This document shows positions 15,310 to 22,930 of a stretch of 36,727 nt of DNA, piece after piece (within the stretch, counting starts at the first letter, position 1; the number at the start of each line of letters is the position of its first letter). Under the pieces are notes generated by a model. The model was not told the DNA's origin and made no database searches. It saw only the letters and a list, made by a program, of their open reading frames with translations. The stretch lies in the NCBI GenBank assembly GCA_021795235.1, contig JAJYPP010000031.1, positions 1-36,727 of the forward strand, read 5' to 3'. Position numbers and translations under genes: made by a program. Source of the stretch: a bacterium. GTDB taxonomy: Bacteria > Chloroflexota > Dormibacteria > Aeolococcales > Bog-877.

Positions 15310-17106
15310 TCACATGATCCCCAGCGTGCCCATGGCCTCCATGAGCCAGTTCTCGACATCCGGGTCGGTGGCCACGTCGACTACGGTCACGCCCGAGCTC
15401 TGCGCGCCCCTCCGCACGGCCTGGAGCAGACCGGCTTCGTCGGTGACCCGCACTCCGGTGGCCCCCAGCGCCGCCGCCAGCTGGTCGAACCGGATGTCTC
15501 CAAAGATGCTGGCCACCACCCCCTGGGGGCCCAGGCGCGCCAGCTGGTAGTGGCGAACATCGCCCCAGCTGCCGTTGTTGGAGACCAACACCAAGAGCCG
15601 GACCCCGTGGCGCACGGCGGTGGCGAGCTCCATCGCGGCCAGTCCCAGCGACCCGTCTCCGGTGATCAGGACCGTGAGCCGGTCCGGGTGGGCAAGCGCT
15701 GCGGCTATCGCATAGGGCAGTCCCACCCCGACGGTGCCGAGGGTCGTGCTGGTGGTGAGGAGACTCCCGGGTAGCCTGGCCTCCAGGAACGGGAGCGACC
15801 AGGTGAGGATGTCCCCACCGTCGACGACGACGGTGAGGCGTCGATGTCCCAACACGGTTTGGACCGTGCGCGCCAGGGAGGCGGGGTGGACGAGTCCCTC
15901 CCGCGCAGGATGCCCGTCGGCCTGGACGCCCCACATCTCCTGGCTCGCGGCGACTGCGGTCTGGGCTCGCTTCGGCCACTCGTCGGACATCTGCCCACCT
16001 CCCCAGCCGCGGGACAGGCGGTCCAGGGCCATCGCCGCGTCGCCTTCGACGAAATGGTCCGGGCGGCGACCGCCGGTCGCGGCGGCAGGATCCCGGTCAA
16101 CGAGCACGAGCCGTTGCTCGGCCGGGAAGAGCGGCTCGGCGCCGAAGAGGAGATTGCCGTCGAAGCGGGTGCCGACCACCAGGACGCAGTCGGCCATGGG
16201 CAGGGCGAGGGCGCCGTGGAACAAGCCGCCCAGAGCCAGCTGGTGGCGGTCGGTGAGCAGCCCGCGGGCCGCACTGGTCGTGATCGCCGGGATTCCGGTC
16301 CGTTCCACGAAGCGGCGCAAGGCGATTCCTGCCCCCGACCAGAAGGCTCCGCTTCCACACAGCACCAGCGGCTGCTGAGCGGCGGCCAGAAGCCGCTGGG
16401 CCTCGGCGATGGATTCGGCAGATGGAGCGGCCCGGCGCTTTCGGGGTGCCGGTGTGACCGGGGCGGCCGGCGACGGCACCCGGGCCCAGGCCGTGTCCGC
16501 AGTGACTTCCACATAGTGGGCGCGCGGCGGAGCGGCATCCAGAGAGTCCCATAGCGCGAGCAGGTCGGCGACGGCGGCTTCGGGCGCTGGGGGCAACGAA
16601 CTGACCCCGCTACCCAGGGCCCGAGCCACCGGCAGTTGGTCGAGATCCTGAACGGCTCCCCGTCCCTGCCGAGCCCGATCAGTGCGACCGGCGATGAGCC
16701 GAAGCGGCTGGCGTCCCAGCACTCCGTCGGCCAGACCCGACAGTGCGTTGGTGAAGCCGGCGCCGGCGGTCACCACCGCCACCCCGGGACGACCGGTGGC
16801 CATGGTCCACCCCACGGCCATCTGGGCGGCCGCCCCCTCGTGATGGACGTCCACGCAGTCGACGCCCGCGCGTCTCAAGCCGTCGAGCAGCGGGAGGATC
16901 TGACCCCCGGGAAGGGTGAACACGGTCCGCACCCCTCGGCTGTGGAGGGCTGCCCCCAGCCAGTCCCCGCTGTGGGCCGGCCGTTGGGGGGAGACCGGCT
17001 GGGCGCCGTCAGCGGGAGCGCCGGACCGCTCTCCCCCCAGTGGGTCTCCGAGGCTGCTCGCTTCCTCAGGTGGCGGTGGATTGGCCGGGGCGGCTCCCTT
17101 TCCCAT
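15310..17106 (-). CDS. Thiamine-diphosphate-dependent enzyme, acetolactate synthase large-subunit-like
   Basis: A 598-residue TPP enzyme with the usual three domains. The N-terminal pyrimidine domain has FTLPGGQILPLLDGL and the catalytic glutamate in VDVHHEGAAAQMAVGW (about residue 90). The middle domain shows PLVLCGSGAFWSGAG. The C-terminal domain has the TPP/Mg motif GDGSLGLAAMELATAVRHG... NNGSWGD. The first 40 residues are Pro/Gly-rich and probably disordered; ATG 17106 is preferred, TTG 17124 is possible. No regulatory small-subunit gene follows, so this may not be a biosynthetic acetolactate synthase. Other 2-oxoacid decarboxylases or oxalyl-CoA decarboxylase-like enzymes are possible. 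It follows the redox fusion gene after about 150 nt containing a stem-loop. Confidence 0.85.
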   Translation of the reverse strand: MGKGAAPANPPPPEEASSLGDPLGGERSGAPADGAQPVSPQRPAHSGDWLGAALHSRGVRTVFTLPGGQILPLLDGLRRAGVDCVDVHHEGAAAQMAVGWTMATGRPGVAVVTAGAGFTNALSGLADGVLGRQPLRLIAGRTDRARQGRGAVQDLDQLPVARALGSGVSSLPPAPEAAVADLLALWDSLDAAPPRAHYVEVTADTAWARVPSPAAPVTPAPRKRRAAPSAESIAEAQRLLAAAQQPLVLCGSGAFWSGAGIALRRFVERTGIPAITTSAARGLLTDRHQLALGGLFHGALALPMADCVLVVGTRFDGNLLFGAEPLFPAEQRLVLVDRDPAAATGGRRPDHFVEGDAAMALDRLSRGWGGGQMSDEWPKRAQTAVAASQEMWGVQADGHPAREGLVHPASLARTVQTVLGHRRLTVVVDGGDILTWSLPFLEARLPGSLLTTSTTLGTVGVGLPYAIAAALAHPDRLTVLITGDGSLGLAAMELATAVRHGVRLLVLVSNNGSWGDVRHYQLARLGPQGVVASIFGDIRFDQLAAALGATGVRVTDEAGLLQAVRRGAQSSGVTVVDVATDPDVENWLMEAMGTLGIM

Positions 17107-17185
17107 GGGTGGGTGGCCCTTCAAGCCGGGGTGCTGGAGTAGCGATGTCGGGCGGACGCCGGACTCTTCTCAGCCGCAGGAGGGC

Positions 17186-17219
17186 GCGCTCGGCCGCGCC
17201 CGGCGCGGGAGCCGAGCGC
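17186..17219. other. Stem-loop between the redox fusion and the TPP-enzyme gene
   Basis: Arms GCGCTCGGC (17186-17194) and GCCGAGCGC (17211-17219) enclose a GC-rich 16-nt loop. It lies after the stop of the upstream minus-strand gene and could terminate or attenuate transcription into the TPP-enzyme gene. Confidence 0.45.
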
Positions 17220-17253
17220 CGGGCGGGCGTCGCTGCTGCGCCTCACGCTTCCC

Positions 17254-19449
17254 CTACTGGCCAACTGCAATCGGTGCCGCGACCGCGAGACTCTCAGCAA
17301 TCGTCTCCGCAAAGTGCTTGGCGAGCCGGTTGGTGCCCGCGGCAGATGCGTGGGCTCGGAAGGCCTGCTTGGCCACGACCCTGGCCCCACACCGCTCCAA
17401 CTCCTGCGTCATCTGCGGTAGCGTACCCTTCGGCGCCACCCCATAGGTGCAGAAGATGGCCGTGGGCAGCCCCCCCAGCCTTGGTAGCTGCCGGAGCCAG
17501 GTGCGGCTGATGGGAGCTGGGCCTACACCCGCCACCACCGCCCCTTCCACCCATGTGCCGACTACCAGGAGGTCCGCGCTGGCCAGTTCGCGAACGCCGA
17601 CCTTTGCCACGGGGAGACTCCGTACCTCTCTGCCAGGGGCGGCCAGCTGGGCGGCCACCAGGGCGGCCAGCCTGGCGGTCCGGCCGCCGCGGCTCTCGTA
17701 GGCGACCAGCACCCGCTTAGGACCCGGGCGGGCGGAGCGGCCAGGGCGCAGTGGAAAGCGGTCGAGCACGGCCAGAGCGGCCTCCCGGCCCTGGGCCATC
17801 GCCTCCACCACGGTCGAGGGCCCGATCAGGGCGTCGCCGACCACCCAGACTCGATCCGCCCGAGGGAGCGCGGCGATCTGCCTGGTCGACTCCCGGGCGA
17901 CGGCCAGCCGGCCCACCGGCTGATGTCGGGCGAACTCCGGACTGGGATTGGCAAACAAACCGCTTCCCAGCCATTGGCGGTCGACCAAGTCGGGCACCAC
18001 CTTGGCGACAGGGGAGCTGGGCCAGTCCTGGGCTAGAGCGGGATCGATCCGGTAGCCCATGGCCAGCACCACCAGGTCGACGGCCATGGGGTCGGCGGCT
18101 CCCTCAAGAACCCGTGGCCTGCGGTCGCCCCGAGTCTGTTCGGTGCGGCGCAGCCAGGCGGTGGTCACCCTACCTTCACTGCCCTCCAATCGCTCCAGTG
18201 TGGTGGTGAAGCGGACCTCCACACCCTCTGCCTCCGCCTCCTCGAGCTCGTCGGGCCGGACGGGGGCAAAGCGACGGTCCATCCAGTCGACGCAGACCGG
18301 GTGCATGTTCAGCCGTCGAGCCGTCCGGGCCACGTCCATGGCCGTGTTACCGCCTCCGAGGACCAGCACGGTCATCTCCCTACCCGGCTCGATCGCAGCC
18401 TGGTCCGACTCCACCGACAGGAACCGGCCTCCCCCGGAGAGAGCCGTGCTGGCCAGAGTTAGGAAGCGCGTGGCGTCCCAGACCCCTTGGAGGTCTGTGC
18501 CGGGGACTGGTGGCATGAGCGGGAGTCCCGCGCCGTTGGCGATGATGACGGCGTCGTGGGAGGCCAGCAGGTCGGCGACGTCCCCCGCGCCGACCTCGCT
18601 GTTGCAGCGCAGCTTGACCCCGGCCGCGGCCAGCTCATCCCAGGGACGCTGTGCCACGGCGGCGGGCAGCGTGAAGTCCGGGATTCCCCATCGCAGCAGA
18701 CCTCCCGGGGCGTGGTCCTTCTCGAACACGGTGGCCTGGGCTCCAGCCTCAGCCAGAGCCCAGGCGGCAGCCGCCCCCGCTGGCCCTGATCCCACCACCG
18801 CAACATCCAATCCCTCCCCGCGATCCGAGCTGCGAGTGAGTGGGGGAGCAGGGGCATTTTCAGTGACGAACCGTTCCAACGCTCCGATCGCGACTGGGGT
18901 TCCGCCCGCCAGCGACCAGCTGCAGGAACCCTCACACTGGACCGCCTGATCGCAGACCCGGGAGCACACATCGGGCAGGATGCTGGTCCGGCGCAGGACC
19001 CGGTGGGCCCCATCCAGATCCCCGGTGGAGAGCGCGGATATGAATCCAGGAATGTCGTTGTGGGTGGGGCAGCCGCGCACGCAGGTCGGGTCCGGGCAGT
19101 CGAGGCACCGGGCCGCCTCGACGAGGGCGTCGGCCCACGTCCCCAGGCCGCGGCGGGTCTCGGTGTGGTCGCCGAGGAGGCTGGCCGGTCTCACGGTCTG
19201 AGCCTCAACTCTGGTGGGGCTGACCATGGGTCCGGTCACCGTGATCGCCGAGAACGGGCAGGTCCGCACGCACTGGCGGCAGCCTACGCAGACCAGGTCG
19301 TCGGCCAGCGCGGTCCAGCTGGCACTGTCCAGGGTAAGGGCGCCGGTGGGGCAGCGCACGATGCACTCCTGGCAGCCGGCGCAGCGATCGATGAGGACGG
19401 TGACGTGAGGCGCTACAGCCGCTGGGAGAGGTGGCGCGATGACGCTCAT
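17254..19449 (-). CDS. Fusion: ferredoxin + GltD-like FAD/NADPH oxidoreductase + flavodoxin-like domain
   Basis: A 731-residue, three-part cytoplasmic redox protein. Residues about 15-80 carry two 4Fe-4S motifs (CAGCQECIVRCP, CVGCRQCVRTCP). Residues about 95-560 match the small subunit of glutamate synthase and relatives: CLDCPDPTCVRGCP, CSRVCDQAVQCEGSC, FAD motif VAVVGSGPAGAAAAWALAEAG, second nucleotide motif VLVLGGGNTAMDVARTA and GDALIGPSTVVEAMAQGREAA. Residues about 575-731 form a flavodoxin-like domain (VLVAYESRGGRTARLAALVA, LLVVGTWVEGAV, IFCTYGVAPKG). The protein could move electrons between NAD(P)H, ferredoxin-type clusters and FMN. AGGAG precedes the ATG. It starts 9 nt after the polyferredoxin stop, so both are co-transcribed. 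The physiological partner is unknown. Confidence 0.9.
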   Translation of the reverse strand: MSVIAPPLPAAVAPHVTVLIDRCAGCQECIVRCPTGALTLDSASWTALADDLVCVGCRQCVRTCPFSAITVTGPMVSPTRVEAQTVRPASLLGDHTETRRGLGTWADALVEAARCLDCPDPTCVRGCPTHNDIPGFISALSTGDLDGAHRVLRRTSILPDVCSRVCDQAVQCEGSCSWSLAGGTPVAIGALERFVTENAPAPPLTRSSDRGEGLDVAVVGSGPAGAAAAWALAEAGAQATVFEKDHAPGGLLRWGIPDFTLPAAVAQRPWDELAAAGVKLRCNSEVGAGDVADLLASHDAVIIANGAGLPLMPPVPGTDLQGVWDATRFLTLASTALSGGGRFLSVESDQAAIEPGREMTVLVLGGGNTAMDVARTARRLNMHPVCVDWMDRRFAPVRPDELEEAEAEGVEVRFTTTLERLEGSEGRVTTAWLRRTEQTRGDRRPRVLEGAADPMAVDLVVLAMGYRIDPALAQDWPSSPVAKVVPDLVDRQWLGSGLFANPSPEFARHQPVGRLAVARESTRQIAALPRADRVWVVGDALIGPSTVVEAMAQGREAALAVLDRFPLRPGRSARPGPKRVLVAYESRGGRTARLAALVAAQLAAPGREVRSLPVAKVGVRELASADLLVVGTWVEGAVVAGVGPAPISRTWLRQLPRLGGLPTAIFCTYGVAPKGTLPQMTQELERCGARVVAKQAFRAHASAAGTNRLAKHFAETIAESLAVAAPIAVGQ

Positions 19450-19458
19450 GGTGATCTC

Positions 19459-21018
19459 CTAGGACGCCGCGTTCATGAACAGGTACATGGTGCCCGCGGC
19501 CAGGCCGCACGCCACCGCCAGTCCCACCGCTACCAGGCGGGCGACCCGGGGATGGGTTGAGATCGGCCCCAGATCGCGGTTGGCGATCTTCCAGCTGGTC
19601 CATGCGGCCGCCAGGGTCCCGATCGCGATCACCCCGATCTGCACGCCCACGATCTGGGGATTGGTGAGCAGCCGCACGTTGTAGAGCGGCGAGTGGGTGG
19701 AGCCCAGCCCGAAGGGATTGCCGATGGCGGGTATGAGGCGGGCTACGTGCTTGAAGAGCTTGGGCAGCTGGCGGGCGAAGAAGTCTGCACCCACCACCGG
19801 GATGAGACCGTACGTCATGGGCAGGAAGAAGGCCCTGAACTTGCTGCTCCGCTCCAGGAAGCCGCGGCCCGCGGTGGCTGGCACCCGTGCGGGGCTCACC
19901 AGCTTGTTGGCGGCGACCCAGGCGACCCCGGCGACCGCCAGGGCGACGACGGCGATGACGCCGAAGTAGTCGACCGGGTTGGGGTATCCCGGGTAGTGCA
20001 TGTGGCTGTTCAGCCAGCTGTCCACAGCGGCGTAGGGCGCGAACGCGTTCACCTGCTGGAACAAGACCAGGCCCCAGAGGATGACGATGCCCCAGGCGAT
20101 GTCGGCGCGGCGGCGGAGCGGGGCGATCACAGAGGTCAGCGGACGCTGCAGGAACAGGCCGATGTTGCCCTCGGGGCACCCCTTGTAGCACTCGCTGCAG
20201 AGCCCGCAGGCGAGGTTGGAGTCGGCGCTCCCGGGCCAGGTGTACCAGGGACAGCTGTAGCCGCTGGTGCCGCCGCGCATGCAGTCCTTGGTCTTGCAGC
20301 TGAGGCAGACCTGGCGGTCACGAGTCCGGAAGCCAGCCACCGAGCCGGCCGCCCCGACCGTGCCGATGAGTGCGGACAATGGGCAGAAGTAGCGGCAGAA
20401 GCTCCTGCGCTCGAAGACCAGGAAGAAGACCAGAGCGCTGGTGACGATCCCGAGCACCATCCAGGACGTGGCGCTGGGGACCCCGGGGAGCGCGATGTTG
20501 AAGTACTCCTCCACATATGTCAGGCCGACGAACGTGGCGATCGACCACAAGAAGCCATAGCGGGCGATCGGCTCGGGGACCTTGAGCCCCAGCCCGAGGC
20601 TCTTTTGGGTCCGGTTCCAGAAGGTCCGCCGCTGGACCCATTCGGCGAAACCGCCAAATGGACACATCACGCACCAGGCCCGCCCGACCGCGACCATCAT
20701 TACGAACACCAGGCAGAACCACAGGTACCACGTGATCGCGGTCCCGAAGTTGAGACCCGGGATCACGGTACCGGCCAGCCCAAGGGTGATGACCAGCCAG
20801 AAGATGATCTGGTTGGGGAGGATCAGGGCGAACTGAAACCGGCGGTTGCGGAGGATTCGGGCCACCCGGGGATACTTGGCGATGTCCCAACCTGCGGGGG
20901 GATCGCTGGTGGTGAAGTGGTCTTGAGCGGCGTGGCTCTCGACCGCCCGGAGTCGGATGGCCACCTTGACCGGGTCCCGCTGTGGCGCCTCCGGGCTGGC
21001 CGTCGTGGTCCCTGCCAT
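19459..21018 (-). CDS. Membrane polyferredoxin (NapH/NosR/CcoG-like)
   Basis: A 519-residue integral membrane iron-sulfur protein. Cysteine motifs are WCVMCPFGG and FCRYFCPLSA at helix ends (NosR/NapH signature CxxCP/CxxxCP), then CLSCKTKDC, SCPW and a full 4Fe-4S motif ACGLCSECYKGCP in a cytoplasmic loop (about 245-290). Six or more hydrophobic helices surround them. Related proteins pass electrons from quinol or flavoproteins to periplasmic or cytoplasmic acceptors. ATG 21018 has GGGAG eight bases upstream; the ATG 15 nt further upstream is less likely. It is first in the operon with the FeS/FAD/flavodoxin fusion, and divergent from an Rrf2 regulator, suggesting direct control by it. Confidence 0.88.
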   Translation of the reverse strand: MAGTTTASPEAPQRDPVKVAIRLRAVESHAAQDHFTTSDPPAGWDIAKYPRVARILRNRRFQFALILPNQIIFWLVITLGLAGTVIPGLNFGTAITWYLWFCLVFVMMVAVGRAWCVMCPFGGFAEWVQRRTFWNRTQKSLGLGLKVPEPIARYGFLWSIATFVGLTYVEEYFNIALPGVPSATSWMVLGIVTSALVFFLVFERRSFCRYFCPLSALIGTVGAAGSVAGFRTRDRQVCLSCKTKDCMRGGTSGYSCPWYTWPGSADSNLACGLCSECYKGCPEGNIGLFLQRPLTSVIAPLRRRADIAWGIVILWGLVLFQQVNAFAPYAAVDSWLNSHMHYPGYPNPVDYFGVIAVVALAVAGVAWVAANKLVSPARVPATAGRGFLERSSKFRAFFLPMTYGLIPVVGADFFARQLPKLFKHVARLIPAIGNPFGLGSTHSPLYNVRLLTNPQIVGVQIGVIAIGTLAAAWTSWKIANRDLGPISTHPRVARLVAVGLAVACGLAAGTMYLFMNAAS

Positions 21019-21063
21019 GACTTGTACTCCCAACGTATACCGGATGACTAGAGGTTATGGGTG

Positions 21064-21093
21064 ATTGTACCTAAGTAATCCCCGCAACGTCAA
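21064..21093 (-). promoter_or_regulatory. Sigma-70-like promoter of the polyferredoxin operon
   Basis: On the minus strand TTGACG (21093-21088), an 18-nt spacer and TACAAT (21069-21064) predict a start near 21057 and a leader of about 39 nt. The element overlaps the region just upstream of the divergent Rrf2 gene, a natural place for an Rrf2 operator. Confidence 0.6.
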
Positions 21094-21102
21094 GCGGTTA
21101 GC

Positions 21103-21108
21103 TATACT
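21103..21108 (+). promoter_or_regulatory. -10 element of the Rrf2-type regulator, leaderless
   Basis: TATACT ends 7 nt before GTG 21116. There is no recognisable -35, so activation or an unusual sigma factor is possible. The spacing supports the GTG as first codon rather than ATG 21122. Confidence 0.55.
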
Positions 21109-21115
21109 TGGCCGC

Positions 21116-22087
21116 GTGAATATGACCCTCTCGAAGCGAGGCGACTACGTGGTCCGGTCGGCGCTGTGCTTGGCCAGAGCGTTTGGCGTCGGCGAGTCGC
21201 GGAAGATCCGCGAGGTCGTGGCCGAGATGGGGGTCCCGCAGACCTTCGCGTCGCAGATCCTGGCGGAGCTGGTGCGGGCCGGTCTGGCGGTCTCTCGGGC
21301 GGGCAAGGAGGGGGGGTACCGGCTGAGCCGCGCTCCCGACACCGTAAGCGTGTTGGAAGTGGTGGAGGCGGGTGAGGGGCCCCTGCGCGCCGAGCGGTGC
21401 GCCCTGGGAGACGGTCCCTGCCGGTGGCAGGCGGTGTGCCCTCTACATGAGACCTGGCAGGCGGCCACCGGGGCGTTGCGCGAGGTGCTAGCGGCCACCA
21501 CGCTGGCGGATCTGGCCGAACGCGATCGAGCATTGGAGCTGGGCCTGCTGCAGGCTCCCCCGGACTCCCACCGCCAGGCCCCACTCGAGATGGAGATTGA
21601 TGACTTGGTGCAGGTGGAGGAGGGGCTCGAGGGACTGCTGCGCGGCCTGGGGCAGCAGGGTCGGATGAGCCGGCTGCTCCAGGCCGCCTGCACCGAGGTC
21701 GACGCGCTCCGACTGAGGCTGCATCCTGACTGGCCGACATGGTCCGCAGGCCAGGTGATCGCGGCTGTCGGGACCCAGTGTGTCACCGGCACCGACGGAG
21801 TGGAGGTGCCGCTCTCATGGGAGGGTACGACCGTGGACGGCCTTCCTTCGCATGGCGAGGCTCACCTGCAGCTCCGGGCCCTCGACGGAGAGCGGACCGA
21901 GCTGCGCATCCAGGGTCGTTTCAGACCTCCCGTGGCGCCCGCGGACCGCTCCGACTCGCAGACCCAGATGGAGCTACTCTCCCAGGCGCTGGTCAGATCC
22001 TTCTTGCGCCTGACGGCCAAGGCAGTCGAGGATGAGCTGGTGGCGCAGGTGAGGCAGGCACCCGGGACCGCGGTGCTCTCCCGCTGA
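21116..22087 (+). CDS. Rrf2-family Fe-S-type regulator with extra C-terminal domain
   Basis: A 323-residue regulator. Residues 1-90 form the Rrf2 winged helix (LSKRGDYVVRSALCLARAFG, PQTFASQILAELVRAGLAVSRAGKEGGYRLSR). A cysteine triad C95-x6-C102-x5-C108 (ERCALGDGPCRWQAVCPLHETW) closely resembles the cluster ligands of IscR and NsrR. Ordinary Rrf2 proteins stop near residue 150, but here about 170 residues follow, with alternating strands and helices (GEAHLQLRALDGERTELRIQG... LVRSFLRLTAKAVEDELV) reminiscent of SRPBCC/START-like ligand-binding folds. It is divergent from the polyferredoxin operon. An NO, O2 or Fe-S-status sensor combined with a small-molecule domain is inferred. Confidence 0.88.
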   Translation: MNMTLSKRGDYVVRSALCLARAFGVGESRKIREVVAEMGVPQTFASQILAELVRAGLAVSRAGKEGGYRLSRAPDTVSVLEVVEAGEGPLRAERCALGDGPCRWQAVCPLHETWQAATGALREVLAATTLADLAERDRALELGLLQAPPDSHRQAPLEMEIDDLVQVEEGLEGLLRGLGQQGRMSRLLQAACTEVDALRLRLHPDWPTWSAGQVIAAVGTQCVTGTDGVEVPLSWEGTTVDGLPSHGEAHLQLRALDGERTELRIQGRFRPPVAPADRSDSQTQMELLSQALVRSFLRLTAKAVEDELVAQVRQAPGTAVLSR

Positions 22088-22107
22088 CCAGCGGGTTCTT
22101 CATCTGG

Positions 22108-22149
22108 CGGGCACGGCGGGTCGTCGCGCGTGACGCCCCACCGTGCCCG
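22108..22149. terminator. Hairpin between convergent Rrf2 and PIG-L genes
   Basis: Arms CGGGCACGG (22108-22116) and CCGTGCCCG (22141-22149) extend by G/C pairs around a loop of about 15 nt. It lies about 20 nt after the Rrf2 stop and 90 nt after the PIG-L stop, so it may end transcripts from both sides. Confidence 0.55.
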
Positions 22150-22239
22150 ACGGGGAAGCCCCTCCCCACCGGCCAACTCCTCAGCCGCAGCGAACATCCA
22201 GTAGGTTCGGCCCCGGCGGTTACAGCTCTGCCGGCGCCC

Positions 22240-22926
22240 TCAGCCCGTGCCGTCCGCCCGTAGCGGCAGCAGCCATCGGAGGTACTCGGTCGGCCCCAGA
22301 AGCTGAAGCCGTCGCCACAGGGCGGCGTTGTCCCCCGACTGGCTCGCGTGGCAGCCGATCGCCAGCCGCTGGCGTTCTCGGTCGACCGCCACGGCGAATT
22401 CGAGCTCCTCAGGGCTCCGGCCAACAAAGCTGGTGCCGAGCTCGGAGTTGAGCTGAGCGGCGACCTGCTGGGGAAGTGCCCAACCCAGCACGGGCAGCCG
22501 GCGGATCCCGCCGACGGCCAGGGCCGCCTGGGTGGCCCGAATGTGATCGGGATGGCCGGTCACTCCGCCCTCATCAAAGGCGAGCAGCAGCGCAGGGCTC
22601 CTCACCTCGGCATCGACCCTCGCGGTCAGGGTCTCGAGGGGGATGCCGGCGAGATTACCGTCCGGGAAGTCATGCAGGCGCACCGTCGCGGCCCCGATGG
22701 CCCTGGCGGCGGCCGCCAGCTCCTCGGTGCGCACCTCCGCCAGTGGGCGGCGAGTCGGGCCCAGAGTGGACGCCTCGCCGTGGGTCAGGCACACCACGCT
22801 GACGCGGGTCCCCTGGTTGACGAAGCATCGGAGCACCCCTCCCAGGCCGAACGACTCGTCGTCGGGATGGGCGCAGACCGCCAGCACTTCCCTGACCTTG
22901 GGCAGCGCGGGGTCGGCGGGCGCCAC
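22240..22926 (-). CDS. PIG-L/LmbE-family zinc deacetylase
   Basis: A 228-residue protein with the metal-binding motif CAHPDDESFGLGG near the N-terminus, followed by VVCLTHGEAS and the HPDH motif in FDEGGVTGHPDHIRAT. These are the zinc ligands and general base of N-acetylglucosaminyl deacetylases such as MshB and BshB (mycothiol and bacillithiol synthesis). Many relatives have other substrates. GTG 22926 starts four bases after the SQR stop; the longer frame to 22995 overlaps SQR and is less likely. Its place after SQR and a rhodanese suggests a low-molecular-weight thiol role, as an inference. Confidence 0.88.
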   Translation of the reverse strand: MAPADPALPKVREVLAVCAHPDDESFGLGGVLRCFVNQGTRVSVVCLTHGEASTLGPTRRPLAEVRTEELAAAARAIGAATVRLHDFPDGNLAGIPLETLTARVDAEVRSPALLLAFDEGGVTGHPDHIRATQAALAVGGIRRLPVLGWALPQQVAAQLNSELGTSFVGRSPEELEFAVAVDRERQRLAIGCHASQSGDNAALWRRLQLLGPTEYLRWLLPLRADGTG

Positions 22927-22930
22927 GGCG

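Noticed and set aside
15045..15317. Plus-strand ORF of 90 residues in the gap after the DoxX palindrome
   Set aside because: It lacks a ribosome-binding site and a recognisable fold, and it runs into the convergent TPP-enzyme gene.
15310..17106. Assignment as biosynthetic acetolactate synthase IlvB
   Set aside because: There is no IlvN-type small subunit or other branched-chain amino acid gene beside it, and the neighbours are redox proteins, so only the TPP family is claimed.
19693..21051. Long plus-strand ORF of 452 residues opposite the polyferredoxin gene
   Set aside because: The composition is Gly/Glu/Asp/His-rich without structure, and the opposite strand has conserved cysteine motifs.
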